From: a virus
DNA length: 51,443 bases
IMG/VR virus record: IMGVR_UViG_3300035698_018289
Coordinates: 1 to 51,443 of that record
Strand: one strand, 5' to 3'
The notes beneath the pieces are model-generated. The model worked only from the letters and a program-made list of their open reading frames with translations. It did no database searches and had not been told where the DNA came from. Shown here piece by piece: positions 18,346-25,309 of the stretch; the stretch's first letter is position 1; each line of letters starts with the position of its first letter. Made by a program: the position numbers and the translations under genes.

Positions 18346-19947
18346 ATGAAAAAAAGCGTGCTTTATTTCTCTCTATTGTTTGCACTTGTTTGCTGCTCAG
18401 CGTTCACCACTACACAGTATTGGGATATCTTCGACGGCGTTCTTCGCCCTGTCTATGATTGGGATATTGGCCCACATGGTAGCGGAACGTATGCCGATAC
18501 AATCACAGCAGATACAACCGTAACAGTCGGGGCAACGGGTGCTGACTACACGACCATTGAGGATGCCGTAAATTATATTAATGGTCTTGTAATTCAGGGA
18601 AGTGCCTATGTAACTTTGTTGATTGGTGAGGGCGTATACACACCCGATGCTGGTGCAATTAATTTAAGCACACCGTATTCCTCCAGAATTAAAGTTGAAG
18701 GTGCGGGCACATATCCCGAAACAGGGAATTATTCTCATACCTCAATTGAGTCTGTTACTGGAAGTTCAGGAGCTTATAATGTTACGCTAAACATGGACGG
18801 TACAGACTGGCAAGCTAATGTTTCTGTTGGCGATTTACTTCATATTAAGCAGGAGTCTTTTGGAGAGAATAAATCTAAATTCCTTTGGGGTGCTTGGAGG
18901 GTAACAGCAGTTGATACGACTGTAAATAACCGCCTAACATTTCGGCATACCAGCGAGGATGCCGGGAGCCCAGCACTTATTCTGGCAGATACATCAACAT
19001 CAATTATTGTCCTGTATAAAACAATTATAAAACCAGAAAGTTATTCGGCAGGGGAAATTGCGTTTCTTTGTTCCTCAACTCCAGAATCATTTACTGGTAT
19101 AGGCTTTATAGGTAGTGGTGAAGGTTTCGGAGTTGGCCTTACAGGAACGGGATTAGTAGAGATAACAACTTGCGCTTTTAATGGGTTCATCGGGGCGGCT
19201 TATGCTTCGGGAATGTATGCACTTAGTAATATAGACTTACTAATGACAGAGTGCGCTTCTTCAAACTCTACTCAGGGCTTTTTTGGGAGTTCTTCTGGAC
19301 TGGCTATTCAAACAGTATTTGTTGGTAATGATCAGGGAATGTATGTAACCCACAACACATCTTTTAATTTTGGTTATTCTTCAAGGGTTTACGGAAATAA
19401 ATATGGTGTGCGGTTAGGCAGAAGCTCAGCTTTCCTTCTGGGCCTATATGCAGATAACAATTATAATAATCTTGGCGTTAAATTTGACCAGCCGGGTTCT
19501 ATATATAATTTACAAGACACGGCCCATTCCGAAGCAATGACCGATAACGTGGAGAATTATGACCGAGCAAGAGGTGTCATTACTTATGATGGGTGCATGG
19601 TTATTGATTGCAGGGCAGGGGCAACCAGAATTATTCCCATAACCTCGGAAACCTATGAACTGCCTAAAGAACTAATAGGACAACTCTATGGCAATCTCGC
19701 TGCCGCTGCGCTTGTTACTTTCACGCCGGAACGTGCGCCTTTGGTCGGTGATTCATATGAGTTTTATGTGCAAGACGTAAGTGGTATCGACTTCGAGCCT
19801 TTTGGTACTGAATTGATTTATGGACTTACGACTGTCGGGGGGAATAAAGTAGGTTCAACCACGATAGGTAGTTACCTGCGAATTGAGTGCATGGTCGCAG
19901 GTTCTTGGGTCGCCACTTCAAACTTTGGCTTTGCTGACAATGAATAA
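18346..19947 (+). CDS. Secreted right-handed beta-helix (pectate-lyase-like) tailspike-type protein
   Basis: 533 residues. Signal peptide at residues 1-22 (KKSVLYFSLLFALVCCSAF). The domain opens with the hallmark of pectate-lyase-like tailspikes: TVTVGATGADYTTIEDAVNYI, then LLIGEGVY, and repeated short strands (IGFIGSGEGFG, TTCAFNGF) consistent with beta-helix coils to about residue 400, then a beta-rich C-terminal domain from 420. Such folds bind or cut host polysaccharide. The signal peptide is odd for a virion protein, which normally assembles in the cytoplasm. Alternative: a protein secreted by the infected cell. Fold call is good; exact activity unknown. Confidence 0.7.
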   Translation: MKKSVLYFSLLFALVCCSAFTTTQYWDIFDGVLRPVYDWDIGPHGSGTYADTITADTTVTVGATGADYTTIEDAVNYINGLVIQGSAYVTLLIGEGVYTPDAGAINLSTPYSSRIKVEGAGTYPETGNYSHTSIESVTGSSGAYNVTLNMDGTDWQANVSVGDLLHIKQESFGENKSKFLWGAWRVTAVDTTVNNRLTFRHTSEDAGSPALILADTSTSIIVLYKTIIKPESYSAGEIAFLCSSTPESFTGIGFIGSGEGFGVGLTGTGLVEITTCAFNGFIGAAYASGMYALSNIDLLMTECASSNSTQGFFGSSSGLAIQTVFVGNDQGMYVTHNTSFNFGYSSRVYGNKYGVRLGRSSAFLLGLYADNNYNNLGVKFDQPGSIYNLQDTAHSEAMTDNVENYDRARGVITYDGCMVIDCRAGATRIIPITSETYELPKELIGQLYGNLAAAALVTFTPERAPLVGDSYEFYVQDVSGIDFEPFGTELIYGLTTVGGNKVGSTTIGSYLRIECMVAGSWVATSNFGFADNE

Positions 19948-19971
19948 ACGCGCTTACACCGAGGTAGCACT

Positions 19972-20463
19972 GTGTCAGTATTCGACATAACGGACGATTT
20001 TACCGCAAACGAGTTTGAACCCCAGCCGGAGCGCATGAACGGTGCGCTTGTCCTGGTAGGGCAGGCTATCCGCGACCTTGTTCATATCCGCATGGAAGTG
20101 ATCAGCGCGGGCGGCACAACCGGGCACACAGACCTATCTCAGCACTACTTCTGGAATGCTTTTGACTTTTGGTGTCCGGACGTTGCATACTCCGTAGCAT
20201 TACACCGCATCAACCTTGCCCTTAAAACGCTCCAGATTGAGGATCGTGTCGGTTTCGGCATCTACCCCGACTATCGCTATACCCCCAGCTTCCACATCGA
20301 TCTGAGGGGCCACAAAGCCCGCTGGGGCCGCGTTTGGTGCCGTGACGTGCTGGGAGCTAAAATATGGCAAGATGCAGAGAAAACAAAACCGCTGTATGAA
20401 TATATTTCGATGGAAGCAACTTTGGCCTATATGCAATCTGACCTGTATAAAAAGGAGCACTAA
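19972..20463 (+). CDS. M15-family peptidase endolysin (L,D- or D,D-peptidase)
   Basis: 163 residues, GTG start after GAGGT. It has the zinc-binding pattern of M15 peptidases: SQHYFWNAFD giving His58-x6-Asp65, and FHIDLRG giving His108 near the C-terminus, with WGR after it. Length matches short phage M15A endolysins that cut peptidoglycan cross-links. It opens a four-gene cassette with two membrane-anchored small proteins and a second cell-wall enzyme, so it is the probable lysis enzyme. No signal peptide, so a holin is needed. Confidence 0.8.
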   Translation: MSVFDITDDFTANEFEPQPERMNGALVLVGQAIRDLVHIRMEVISAGGTTGHTDLSQHYFWNAFDFWCPDVAYSVALHRINLALKTLQIEDRVGFGIYPDYRYTPSFHIDLRGHKARWGRVWCRDVLGAKIWQDAEKTKPLYEYISMEATLAYMQSDLYKKEH

Positions 20464-20465
20464 TC

Positions 20466-20822
20466 ATGGCTGGCAAAGCAAGCCCTTGGCTGAAACCCGC
20501 AATTATCGTCGGTATTGTCCTCACCTTGTTTACCTATTTTGTCAATGCGAATGCAACACAGGATGCCGAAATTAAGAAAAAAGCTGCCGCGGGCGCTGTT
20601 CAGCAGCTCACCAACGAGAACACGAGGGCTCACGGCGGGATCGTGACCATGATCACGGATTTCAAGGCAGACATTGAAACCAAAATGGATGCGGATCGGC
20701 TGGCCCTGAACGCGCAGCTGGCCTGCCAGCAAAAAGAAATGACCCAAATCAACAATGTGGTTATCCGGATAGAAGCATTAATGACCGAACGGGAAAAATA
20801 TAGGGGGACAACGGGACCATGA
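20466..20822 (+). CDS. Membrane-anchored coiled-coil lysis protein (holin or i-spanin-like)
   Basis: 118 residues. One hydrophobic segment near the N-terminus (residues 11-27, IIVGIVLTLFTYFV) followed by a periplasmic-type helical region with heptads (DAEIKKKAAAGAVQQL, ADIETKMDADRLAL). This is the topology of inner-membrane spanin subunits or of some class III holins. It lies two bases after the endolysin and overlaps the next gene by ATGA. Lysis role inferred from context; which of the two remains open. Confidence 0.6.
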   Translation: MAGKASPWLKPAIIVGIVLTLFTYFVNANATQDAEIKKKAAAGAVQQLTNENTRAHGGIVTMITDFKADIETKMDADRLALNAQLACQQKEMTQINNVVIRIEALMTEREKYRGTTGP

Positions 20823-21070
20823 GAAAGCGAACAAAAGGCGTTCTAAGTTTCCTGCTGGGCGCGATCGCGCTGGGCGCTCCGGCCTTGGGTTATTTCTATC
20901 CTGCAGCAACCCCCTTCATCCCGGCTGTTCAAAAACAAGCCAACAGTCTCCGGCTTGAAATCTTAAACGACAAGCTCGACCAGCAAAATGCCGAAATAGC
21001 CAAATTCAACAGCTCTATTCTTGAATGGTATCCCCAAGACAACGCTACGCAGGTACAGGCCAATGAGTAA
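20819..21070 (+). CDS. Small single-span membrane protein of the lysis cassette
   Basis: 83 residues, ATG overlapping the previous stop (ATGA). Basic N-terminus MRKRTKG, hydrophobic residues 8-30 (VLSFLLGAIALGAPALGYF), then a polar helix (LEILNDKLDQQNAEIAKFN). No lipobox, so not a classical Rz1. Candidate holin or second spanin partner. Overlaps the start of the next gene by eight bases, indicating translational coupling within the lysis block. Confidence 0.6.
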   Translation: MRKRTKGVLSFLLGAIALGAPALGYFYPAATPFIPAVQKQANSLRLEILNDKLDQQNAEIAKFNSSILEWYPQDNATQVQANE

Positions 21071-21668
21071 AATCCCGCAGCTACAGACAATCCCGTACAG
21101 TCTGGCCCGCAGCTCGATCAGGATCGGTGACATTATCGGCTGCAGGTCAAGTGGTGTGTTCGGTAAAGGGATCCTGATATTTCGCGGGGGCCGGTATCAA
21201 TGGACGCATGTTTCAATCGTTGTTCGTGATACGCTAAACTCGATTGACGGACACGTTCAGGTCATGGAAGCGGTTTCCCCCACTATGGACATGAACTACC
21301 TGTCAGCGGCGTATGAGCGCGACCATGGCGAGCTTTTCCTTATGCCGATGAGCTGCACCGAAGATCAACAGGTGCGCATTATTGCCTATTCTGCTGAAAT
21401 CCTCAGACGTAAGCCCAAATATGATTGGAAAAACACAGTCCTTGGCGCTGTCAGGCCGCTGCGCGTTGGTATCGATAAGTACAACTGTTCGGAGAATAAT
21501 TGGGATGTGCTGGCTGATTGCGGACGAGTAGGCCGCGTGTATCATAAAAGAAAGCCGACGATCGAGCTTGCGCCGGCCCCTGGTAACTTTCCTGTTTGGG
21601 TAGCGAAAAACGACCTGCAGGAGAAAATGAACGTGTATAAACTCTTTATGGATAAAAAAACGGTTTAG
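21063..21668 (+). CDS. NlpC/P60-superfamily permuted papain-like hydrolase
   Basis: 201 residues; start at ATG 21063, overlapping the upstream gene. Motifs fit the circularly permuted NlpC/P60 (YiiX/YebB-like) group: GDIIGCRSSG near the N-terminus, catalytic-type His in WTHVSIVV (about residue 55), acidic VMEAVSP (about 76), and a C-terminal Cys in YNCSENNW (about 142). These enzymes cut amide or thioester bonds in cell-wall or lipid-linked substrates. As last gene of the lysis cassette it may be an auxiliary wall hydrolase. A terminator follows. Confidence 0.65.
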   Translation: MSKIPQLQTIPYSLARSSIRIGDIIGCRSSGVFGKGILIFRGGRYQWTHVSIVVRDTLNSIDGHVQVMEAVSPTMDMNYLSAAYERDHGELFLMPMSCTEDQQVRIIAYSAEILRRKPKYDWKNTVLGAVRPLRVGIDKYNCSENNWDVLADCGRVGRVYHKRKPTIELAPAPGNFPVWVAKNDLQEKMNVYKLFMDKKTV

Positions 21669-21672
21669 ACCG
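21654..21672 (-). terminator. Short leftward terminator candidate
   Basis: On the minus strand CGGT-CTAA-ACCG is followed by seven T. The stem is only four pairs, so it is weak, but it lies just past the last leftward gene and overlaps the end of the lysis gene. Confidence 0.3.
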
Positions 21673-21702
21673 CCCTGCATTAAATGCGATGAAGGTGAGA
21701 GA

Positions 21703-22218
21703 TTAAGCCGTTTTTCCGTCTGTTCCGGCAGGCGGTTTTTTTAATTTCGATAGCCAGTTGGTTCTTGGTGTGCTGCGGGCCATGGGGCGCAACGGCAGAT
21801 CCTTCTTGATCGGCCTTAATCGCTGTTTTAGCATCCGGTATGCTGTATCGTCAAATTGCGTTAATTCGTCCCGCAGCTCGCATTGCCGGGTTTCCTCAAA
21901 GCCCCCAACCCTTACTATTTGATCTACTTCCGCTGCTTTCAGCATTTCAACGGTCATGAATTTTATAGACAGCGGCCCGAAATCATGCCCCTCTACTTCC
22001 CGATCGAGGATTGACTGCAGTACGGGGATCCGGCTTTCATTAGGAACAACGCAAATTATGCGATTCCCACTGGCAGCTGCACAGATCGCGCTATGGATCA
22101 TGCTGATAGTTCTTCCTGACACTCGCCCGCCTGGGCCAATGATTGCGGTCACGGTTGCCATGTCCTTACCCCCGCCCCGCAACCGGTCATGCAAGATTTT
22201 CATGCTTTTCACATCCAT
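21703..22218 (-). CDS. Unknown protein with degenerate P-loop-like motif
   Basis: 171 residues from ATG 22218, which follows GGGGGT and overlaps the previous gene by ten bases; in-frame upstream codons run inside that gene and were not used. Residues about 23-40 read TAIIGPGGRVSGRTIS, like a Walker A loop but with SGRT where GK[ST] is expected, followed by helix and strand (GNRIICVVPNES) as in P-loop folds. The C-terminus is basic and proline-rich (RPMARSTPRTNWLSKLKKPP). Last gene of the leftward operon. ATP binding is doubtful without the lysine. Confidence 0.55.
   Translation of the reverse strand: MDVKSMKILHDRLRGGGKDMATVTAIIGPGGRVSGRTISMIHSAICAAASGNRIICVVPNESRIPVLQSILDREVEGHDFGPLSIKFMTVEMLKAAEVDQIVRVGGFEETRQCELRDELTQFDDTAYRMLKQRLRPIKKDLPLRPMARSTPRTNWLSKLKKPPAGTDGKTA
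21716..21742 (+). terminator. Intrinsic terminator ending the late operon
   Basis: CCGTCTG-TTCCGG-CAGGCGG forms a seven-pair stem followed by seven T (21736-21742). It ends rightward transcription from the lysis genes and lies inside the 3' end of the convergent leftward gene. Confidence 0.75.
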
Positions 22219-22355
22219 ACGACAGTTACCCCCAATAATGCTGCTAACGTCCAGTACGCGCCGTTTTTGTAGTCCTGCAGGGCAAAATAGATACACCCTG
22301 CGGTTAGGCTTTCGGCAATAATTAACATCGGGAAAATCTTTGCCGGTGAGATCAT
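22209..22355 (-). CDS. Small two-span membrane protein
   Basis: 48 residues from ATG 22355, overlapping the upstream stop as ATGA. Hydrophobic stretches at about 6-22 (IFPMLIIAESLTAGCIYF) and 31-47 (WTLAALLGVTVVW) separated by a short polar turn (QDYKNGAY). Topology looks like a helical hairpin. Function unknown; similar tiny membrane proteins in early operons modulate host envelope or superinfection, but nothing here shows that. Confidence 0.6.
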   Translation of the reverse strand: MISPAKIFPMLIIAESLTAGCIYFALQDYKNGAYWTLAALLGVTVVWM

Positions 22356-22903
22356 GGCGTGAACCCCCTTCGGCCTTTGGGGGGATCCGGCCTGTAAGCT
22401 GGATTGTTCGTTCTTCTGCGGTCCCTTGGATAGTCGCGCTCGATTTCTTCCCTCAAGCGCGTTTTCGGCAGGATAATCATGCCATCCATCCATGGAATGA
22501 TCCGCACCAGCAGCCCGCAGATTTTATACTCGGTGTACTCCGGACACTGATAGCCCCAATCATATTCGGTAATAAGCTCGACGTAGCGCCCAGTCACGTC
22601 CTTTGTGCACATAATATCGTCGTATTGTTCCGGCCCGATTAACAGCTCAAACGGTTCCCCGCCTGTATCCTTGCATTCATATTTTGAATCCATTATTCTT
22701 TTGAGCAAGTCGCCTGTCACTGGCACGCGGATAATCTTCACTTCTGAAACCGTGGGCCAGCGCAAGGCATTCAGCTTGCGCAGTTGCTTGAAAAGCCAGC
22801 GCTGCAGCCATTGATACCGGCCCCGAGGGTGAAACTCCCAATAGTTGATCATCGTCCAGCTTGTCCGTTCTTCAGTCAGCGCAATTTGTCTAACTGGAAT
22901 CAT
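22352..22903 (-). CDS. Hypothetical early protein, 183 aa
   Basis: Start ATG 22903 after GGGAGGATC. The N-terminal half is aromatic and basic (YWEFHPRGRYQWLQRWLFKQL), followed by alternating strands and helices (EVKIIRVPVTGDLLKRI, EPFELLIGPEQYDDIM). The C-terminal 30 residues are basic and proline-rich (DYPRDRRRTNNPAYRPDPPKGRRG). No family recognised. Preceded by a structured RNA-like segment that may control its expression. Confidence 0.6.
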   Translation of the reverse strand: MIPVRQIALTEERTSWTMINYWEFHPRGRYQWLQRWLFKQLRKLNALRWPTVSEVKIIRVPVTGDLLKRIMDSKYECKDTGGEPFELLIGPEQYDDIMCTKDVTGRYVELITEYDWGYQCPEYTEYKICGLLVRIIPWMDGMIILPKTRLREEIERDYPRDRRRTNNPAYRPDPPKGRRGFTP

Positions 22904-22919
22904 TCCAGATCCTCCCTTT

Positions 22920-22987
22920 AAAAAACTGGCCCCCGCCGTACAACGGCACGAACTGCAGGTTATTCCACAGCCGCGCGACAGGGGCCA
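22920..22987 (-). ncRNA. Structured leader / attenuator-like RNA
   Basis: Read leftward, TGGCCCC (22987-22981) pairs with GGGGCCA (22933-22927), enclosing a nested GCCGT-TGT-ACGGC hairpin and about 30 other bases, and is followed at once by six T and then the ribosome site of the gene at 22903. This is a terminator-shaped leader or compact structured RNA in the 90-base gap between two genes of an otherwise gapless operon. It does not match a riboswitch class that I recognise. Confidence 0.4.
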
Positions 22988-22996
22988 ATAGGTTGC

Positions 22997-23251
22997 TTAT
23001 TCCACTGATATTCTTTCGTCAGTAAAGGTGTCAAATAGTATATCGTCGTCCTTGCAGAGAGAAATTTTGAAACGTCCTACCTCCCCAAAAAGAGCGCACC
23101 TATCCCCGCAGGGCTGAAAAGGGCTGATGGTATTAAGATCCTCCCCCTGCACTTCCGCCGGGCAACTGAAGCTATGCGGGCAGAGCTGGCTTTTCCACTC
23201 CCCAGCTCTCTTTAGCCACAACATTCCATTCCTATCTATTTTTCCTTCCAT
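22997..23251 (-). CDS. Small cysteine-rich hypothetical protein
   Basis: 84 residues, ATG after GGAAGGAG. Five cysteines, four in the arrangement C-x5-C then C-x3-C (LCPHSFSC, PCGDRC), which could hold a zinc ion. Starts with short strands (GKIDRNGMLWLKRAG) and ends acidic (DDDILFDTFTDERISVE). Lies immediately after ssb in the leftward operon. No family recognised. Confidence 0.6.
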   Translation of the reverse strand: MEGKIDRNGMLWLKRAGEWKSQLCPHSFSCPAEVQGEDLNTISPFQPCGDRCALFGEVGRFKISLCKDDDILFDTFTDERISVE

Positions 23252-23280
23252 GCTTTTTCTCCTTCCAAGTATTTAAAAAA

Positions 23281-23715
23281 TTAAAAAGGTACGTCTGAAT
23301 CCGGTATATCTCCCGGTAACGGCTGGTATGGGTCGCGGCTTCTTGAATCCTCTGGATCCCGCTGGCTGGTCGGCTCTCCACCTTCGCCACGGCTGTCAAG
23401 CATGCGCATAACATCGACCACTACTTCCGTGCTCCAGCGGTCGCTTCCGTCCTTATCCTGCCATTTGCGAGTTTGCAGCCGGCCTTCAATATAAACCTGG
23501 CTGCCTTTTTTCAGGTACTCCCCGATAACTTCTGCCGTGCGACCGAACGCAACCAGGCGATGCCACTCGGTTTCGTCTTTCTGTTCGCCCTGCTTATCCT
23601 TCCATTTGCGATTGGTTGCCATTGTGAAATTACAGATCATTGTGCCGCTGTTTGCCTGCCTGCACTCCGGATCCTTGCCAATCCGGCCTACTAAAATAAC
23701 TTTGTTTACTGACAT
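23281..23715 (-). CDS. ssb: Single-stranded DNA-binding protein
   Basis: 144 residues with the bacterial SSB signature: N-terminal [14 protein letters not shown], then [27 protein letters not shown], and [13 protein letters not shown], i.e. a complete OB fold over residues 1-105. The acidic tail ends DSDVPF, matching the D-D-D-I-P-F tip that recruits host repair and replication proteins. Start ATG after AGGAGGAAGC; the first bases overlap the end of the zinc-finger gene. Protects single strands during replication and recombination, and sits with SbcCD and annealing proteins. Confidence 0.95.
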   Translation of the reverse strand: MSVNKVILVGRIGKDPECRQANSGTMICNFTMATNRKWKDKQGEQKDETEWHRLVAFGRTAEVIGEYLKKGSQVYIEGRLQTRKWQDKDGSDRWSTEVVVDVMRMLDSRGEGGEPTSQRDPEDSRSRDPYQPLPGDIPDSDVPF

Positions 23716-23725
23716 GCTTCCTCCT
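23686..23725 (-). repeat. 40-bp direct repeat, copy A (ssb start)
   Basis: Covers the real ssb ribosome site and first ten codons. Identical to 24665-24704 at 38 of 40 positions. The pair brackets the zinc-finger gene at about 980-bp spacing. Confidence 0.9.
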
Positions 23726-24605
23726 TTGGTTTAAGTTTTTGTAGACAAATTTCTGTCCTCCAGTACCTCCAATCGTTCCGTATTAAGCACTCATAACCAT
23801 CTTCGTCCTTTTGTAGCCGACAATGCCTGTCAGCGTCACCCTTGCCTGAAAAATACATGCAGACCCGCGAACAAAACCGGTTGTCTGTGAACAGGGGCCG
23901 GATCCCGGTTTCAAGGTCTACCCCTTCCGCGTTCTTTGTTGCCGTTGCCTTCCTCTGGTGTTCCCGCATTTCATCGGAAATATAGTCTGTCCTGGCCACG
24001 CGGGGAGAAGCCTTTCCCTTTTTTTGCAGTTTTTCGTCTATGGCAACCCCGACGAGATCCCGAGCCGACAGCTTGCGGGAAAGCTCTGGAGACACAAGGC
24101 CTGTGCTTAAATTAAAGCCCGCCAGTTTCTTCATTTCGTCTGCCGGTGCTCCGTGCTTCTGAGCCATGTGGCCCGCCAAGCCCTTGCCTTTCCACTTGCA
24201 TCCTTTGAAAAAACAGGGCAGTTCTTCTTGCATCATAAATTCATCGTAATGTGACGGTATTTTGATCTGTCCTGGGTCCGCGATAAAAGCGTCAAATAGC
24301 TCCGCGCTGAACTGTCGATAACATACGCGGCTGCAAAACTGCCGCTTGCTGCGGTCAAACCGGTGCGTTTTCCCGCAAACAGGACAAACCCGCGTCATTT
24401 TCTTATCCCACTTTTTTGAACTTGTTTCGTGTCCTTTTTTATAGTTTTCCTCTAATCTTTGTTTGAATTGCTTTGATGCGGTGTAACATTTCATGTTGCA
24501 GTATGTTTTGCTGCCGTGGTGCTTGCTTGACTTAAACATCTTTCCACACGTCGGGCACGGCCCGCGCTCCACCATCGTGTGCGCCGGATATTTAGTTTTA
24601 CCCAT
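23706..24605 (-). CDS. Multi-zinc-finger protein with Ros/MucR-like domain
   Basis: 299 residues, ATG after GAGAGGTTG. In order: CPTCGKMF with YCNMKC (residues 17-40); CPVCGKTH with [10 protein letters not shown] (about 74-98); a Ros/MucR-like finger CFFKGC...HMAQKHG followed by [11 protein letters not shown] (about 131-165), resembling the DNA-binding core of Ros/MucR regulators; and a last FCSRVCMYF...CRL finger (about 247-270). FCS-type treble clefs plus a Ros finger suggest DNA or RNA binding. It ends with EEACQ whose codons contain the ssb ribosome site and start. Flanked by 40-bp repeats, so probably a late arrival in this locus. Nuclease activity is not shown by any motif. Confidence 0.7.
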   Translation of the reverse strand: MGKTKYPAHTMVERGPCPTCGKMFKSSKHHGSKTYCNMKCYTASKQFKQRLEENYKKGHETSSKKWDKKMTRVCPVCGKTHRFDRSKRQFCSRVCYRQFSAELFDAFIADPGQIKIPSHYDEFMMQEELPCFFKGCKWKGKGLAGHMAQKHGAPADEMKKLAGFNLSTGLVSPELSRKLSARDLVGVAIDEKLQKKGKASPRVARTDYISDEMREHQRKATATKNAEGVDLETGIRPLFTDNRFCSRVCMYFSGKGDADRHCRLQKDEDGYECLIRNDWRYWRTEICLQKLKPKEEACQ

Positions 24606-24649
24606 TTTACAACCTCTCTATCGCCGTGAAAGATAAAAAAACAACGCGA

Positions 24650-24694
24650 TTACTGCCCCAGCCTGCCTACTAAAATAACTTTATTTACTGACAT
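24650..24694 (-). pseudogene. Truncated ssb duplicate (14 codons)
   Basis: ATGTCAGTAAATAAAGTTAT opens a frame reading [14 protein letters not shown] then stop. The first 11 residues are identical to the N-terminus of the real SSB; the match is lost after codon 11. It retains the AGGAGGAAG ribosome site and overlaps the end of the gene at 24685 exactly as the real ssb overlaps the zinc-finger gene. Best read as a scar of module insertion. Confidence 0.75.
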
Positions 24695-24704
24695 ACTTCC
24701 TCCT
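24665..24704 (-). repeat. 40-bp direct repeat, copy B (ssb remnant)
   Basis: Second copy of 23686-23725 with two substitutions, carrying the start of the ssb remnant and the last codons (EEVCQ) of the gene at 24685. Confidence 0.9.
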
Positions 24705-24963
24705 GTTGAACATAGATTTTTTTATATGCTTCGTCCGACCATGTTTCAAATTGATCTGAATACGGATTAAACACCAGCCATTCCCCCGGGTGCAGGGAGA
24801 CGTCGGGGTCTTGACGATAGCCTATGTTAATCGCCTGATCGTCGTCGATAGCAACCGCTGCCTTTTTCACTTTAATGAGGTAAATAATTAGCTCGTTCTG
24901 CCCCTTGTCCGGCTCGGTCGCGTAGAAAAAAGCCAGATATCCCTTTTTTAAAACTGGTTTCAT
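24685..24963 (-). CDS. Hypothetical early protein, 92 aa
   Basis: ATG after AGGGAGGTAGGAAC; ATGA overlap with the previous gene. Mixed alpha/beta: LAFFYATEPDKGQNELIIYLIKVKKAAVAID, then PGEWLVFNPYSDQFETWSDEAYKKIYV. Its last five codons (EEVCQ) coincide with the ribosome site and start of the ssb remnant, so its 3' end was probably shaped by that junction. No family recognised. Confidence 0.6.
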   Translation of the reverse strand: MKPVLKKGYLAFFYATEPDKGQNELIIYLIKVKKAAVAIDDDQAINIGYRQDPDVSLHPGEWLVFNPYSDQFETWSDEAYKKIYVQQEEVCQ

Positions 24964-25082
24964 GTTCCTACCTCCCTATCGTATTGAAACGGTTCCGGAA
25001 ATAGCTTCCAGATTTTCATGTGCCATCGGGCAAAATAAAAAGCATCATTGCACACCGCACGCTCTCCAGCTCCGAATTTCAT
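24960..25082 (-). CDS. Tiny hypothetical protein, 40 aa
   Basis: ATG overlaps the previous stop (ATGA) and its own stop overlaps the next start (ATGA), so it is embedded in the coupled chain. Aromatic and basic: FGAGERAVCNDAFYFARWHM, then KIWKLFPEPFQYD. It carries the ribosome site for the next gene near its end. Supported by the perfect coupling on both sides rather than by homology. Confidence 0.55.
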   Translation of the reverse strand: MKFGAGERAVCNDAFYFARWHMKIWKLFPEPFQYDREVGT

Positions 25083-25309
25083 CGCACAACCCCCAACGAT
25101 ATGCCTTTCACGGCTTTTCTGGCTATTTCGTACTGCTCCAAGATGAGCAGGGCCATACGCCTAAAATACGACCGTTTAAATTCTCGACCCCCTTCCCTTT
25201 TACGCCTGTCCATATCTTCTATGATTTCCCTGACAGCACTGCGGTAAAAGCCTACCGTCCTAATTGCAAGCGGTTCGGTGCTTTTTTCTGTTATGGTCGC
25301 GTCCTTCAT
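25079..25309 (-). CDS. Small basic helical protein, 76 aa
   Basis: ATG overlaps the helicase stop (TAATG). Highly charged helices: REIIEDMDRRKREGGREFKR, SYFRRMALLILEQYEIARKAVKG. Net basic, so nucleic-acid contact is plausible. Directly downstream of, and coupled to, the helicase gene, suggesting a partner. No family recognised. Confidence 0.6.
   Translation of the reverse strand: MKDATITEKSTEPLAIRTVGFYRSAVREIIEDMDRRKREGGREFKRSYFRRMALLILEQYEIARKAVKGISLGVVR

Noticed and set aside
23706-24605. Zinc-finger gene as an HNH homing endonuclease
   Set aside because: Cysteine pairs are plentiful but no HNH, GIY-YIG or LAGLIDADG catalytic pattern could be found; the Ros/MucR-like finger fits DNA binding better.
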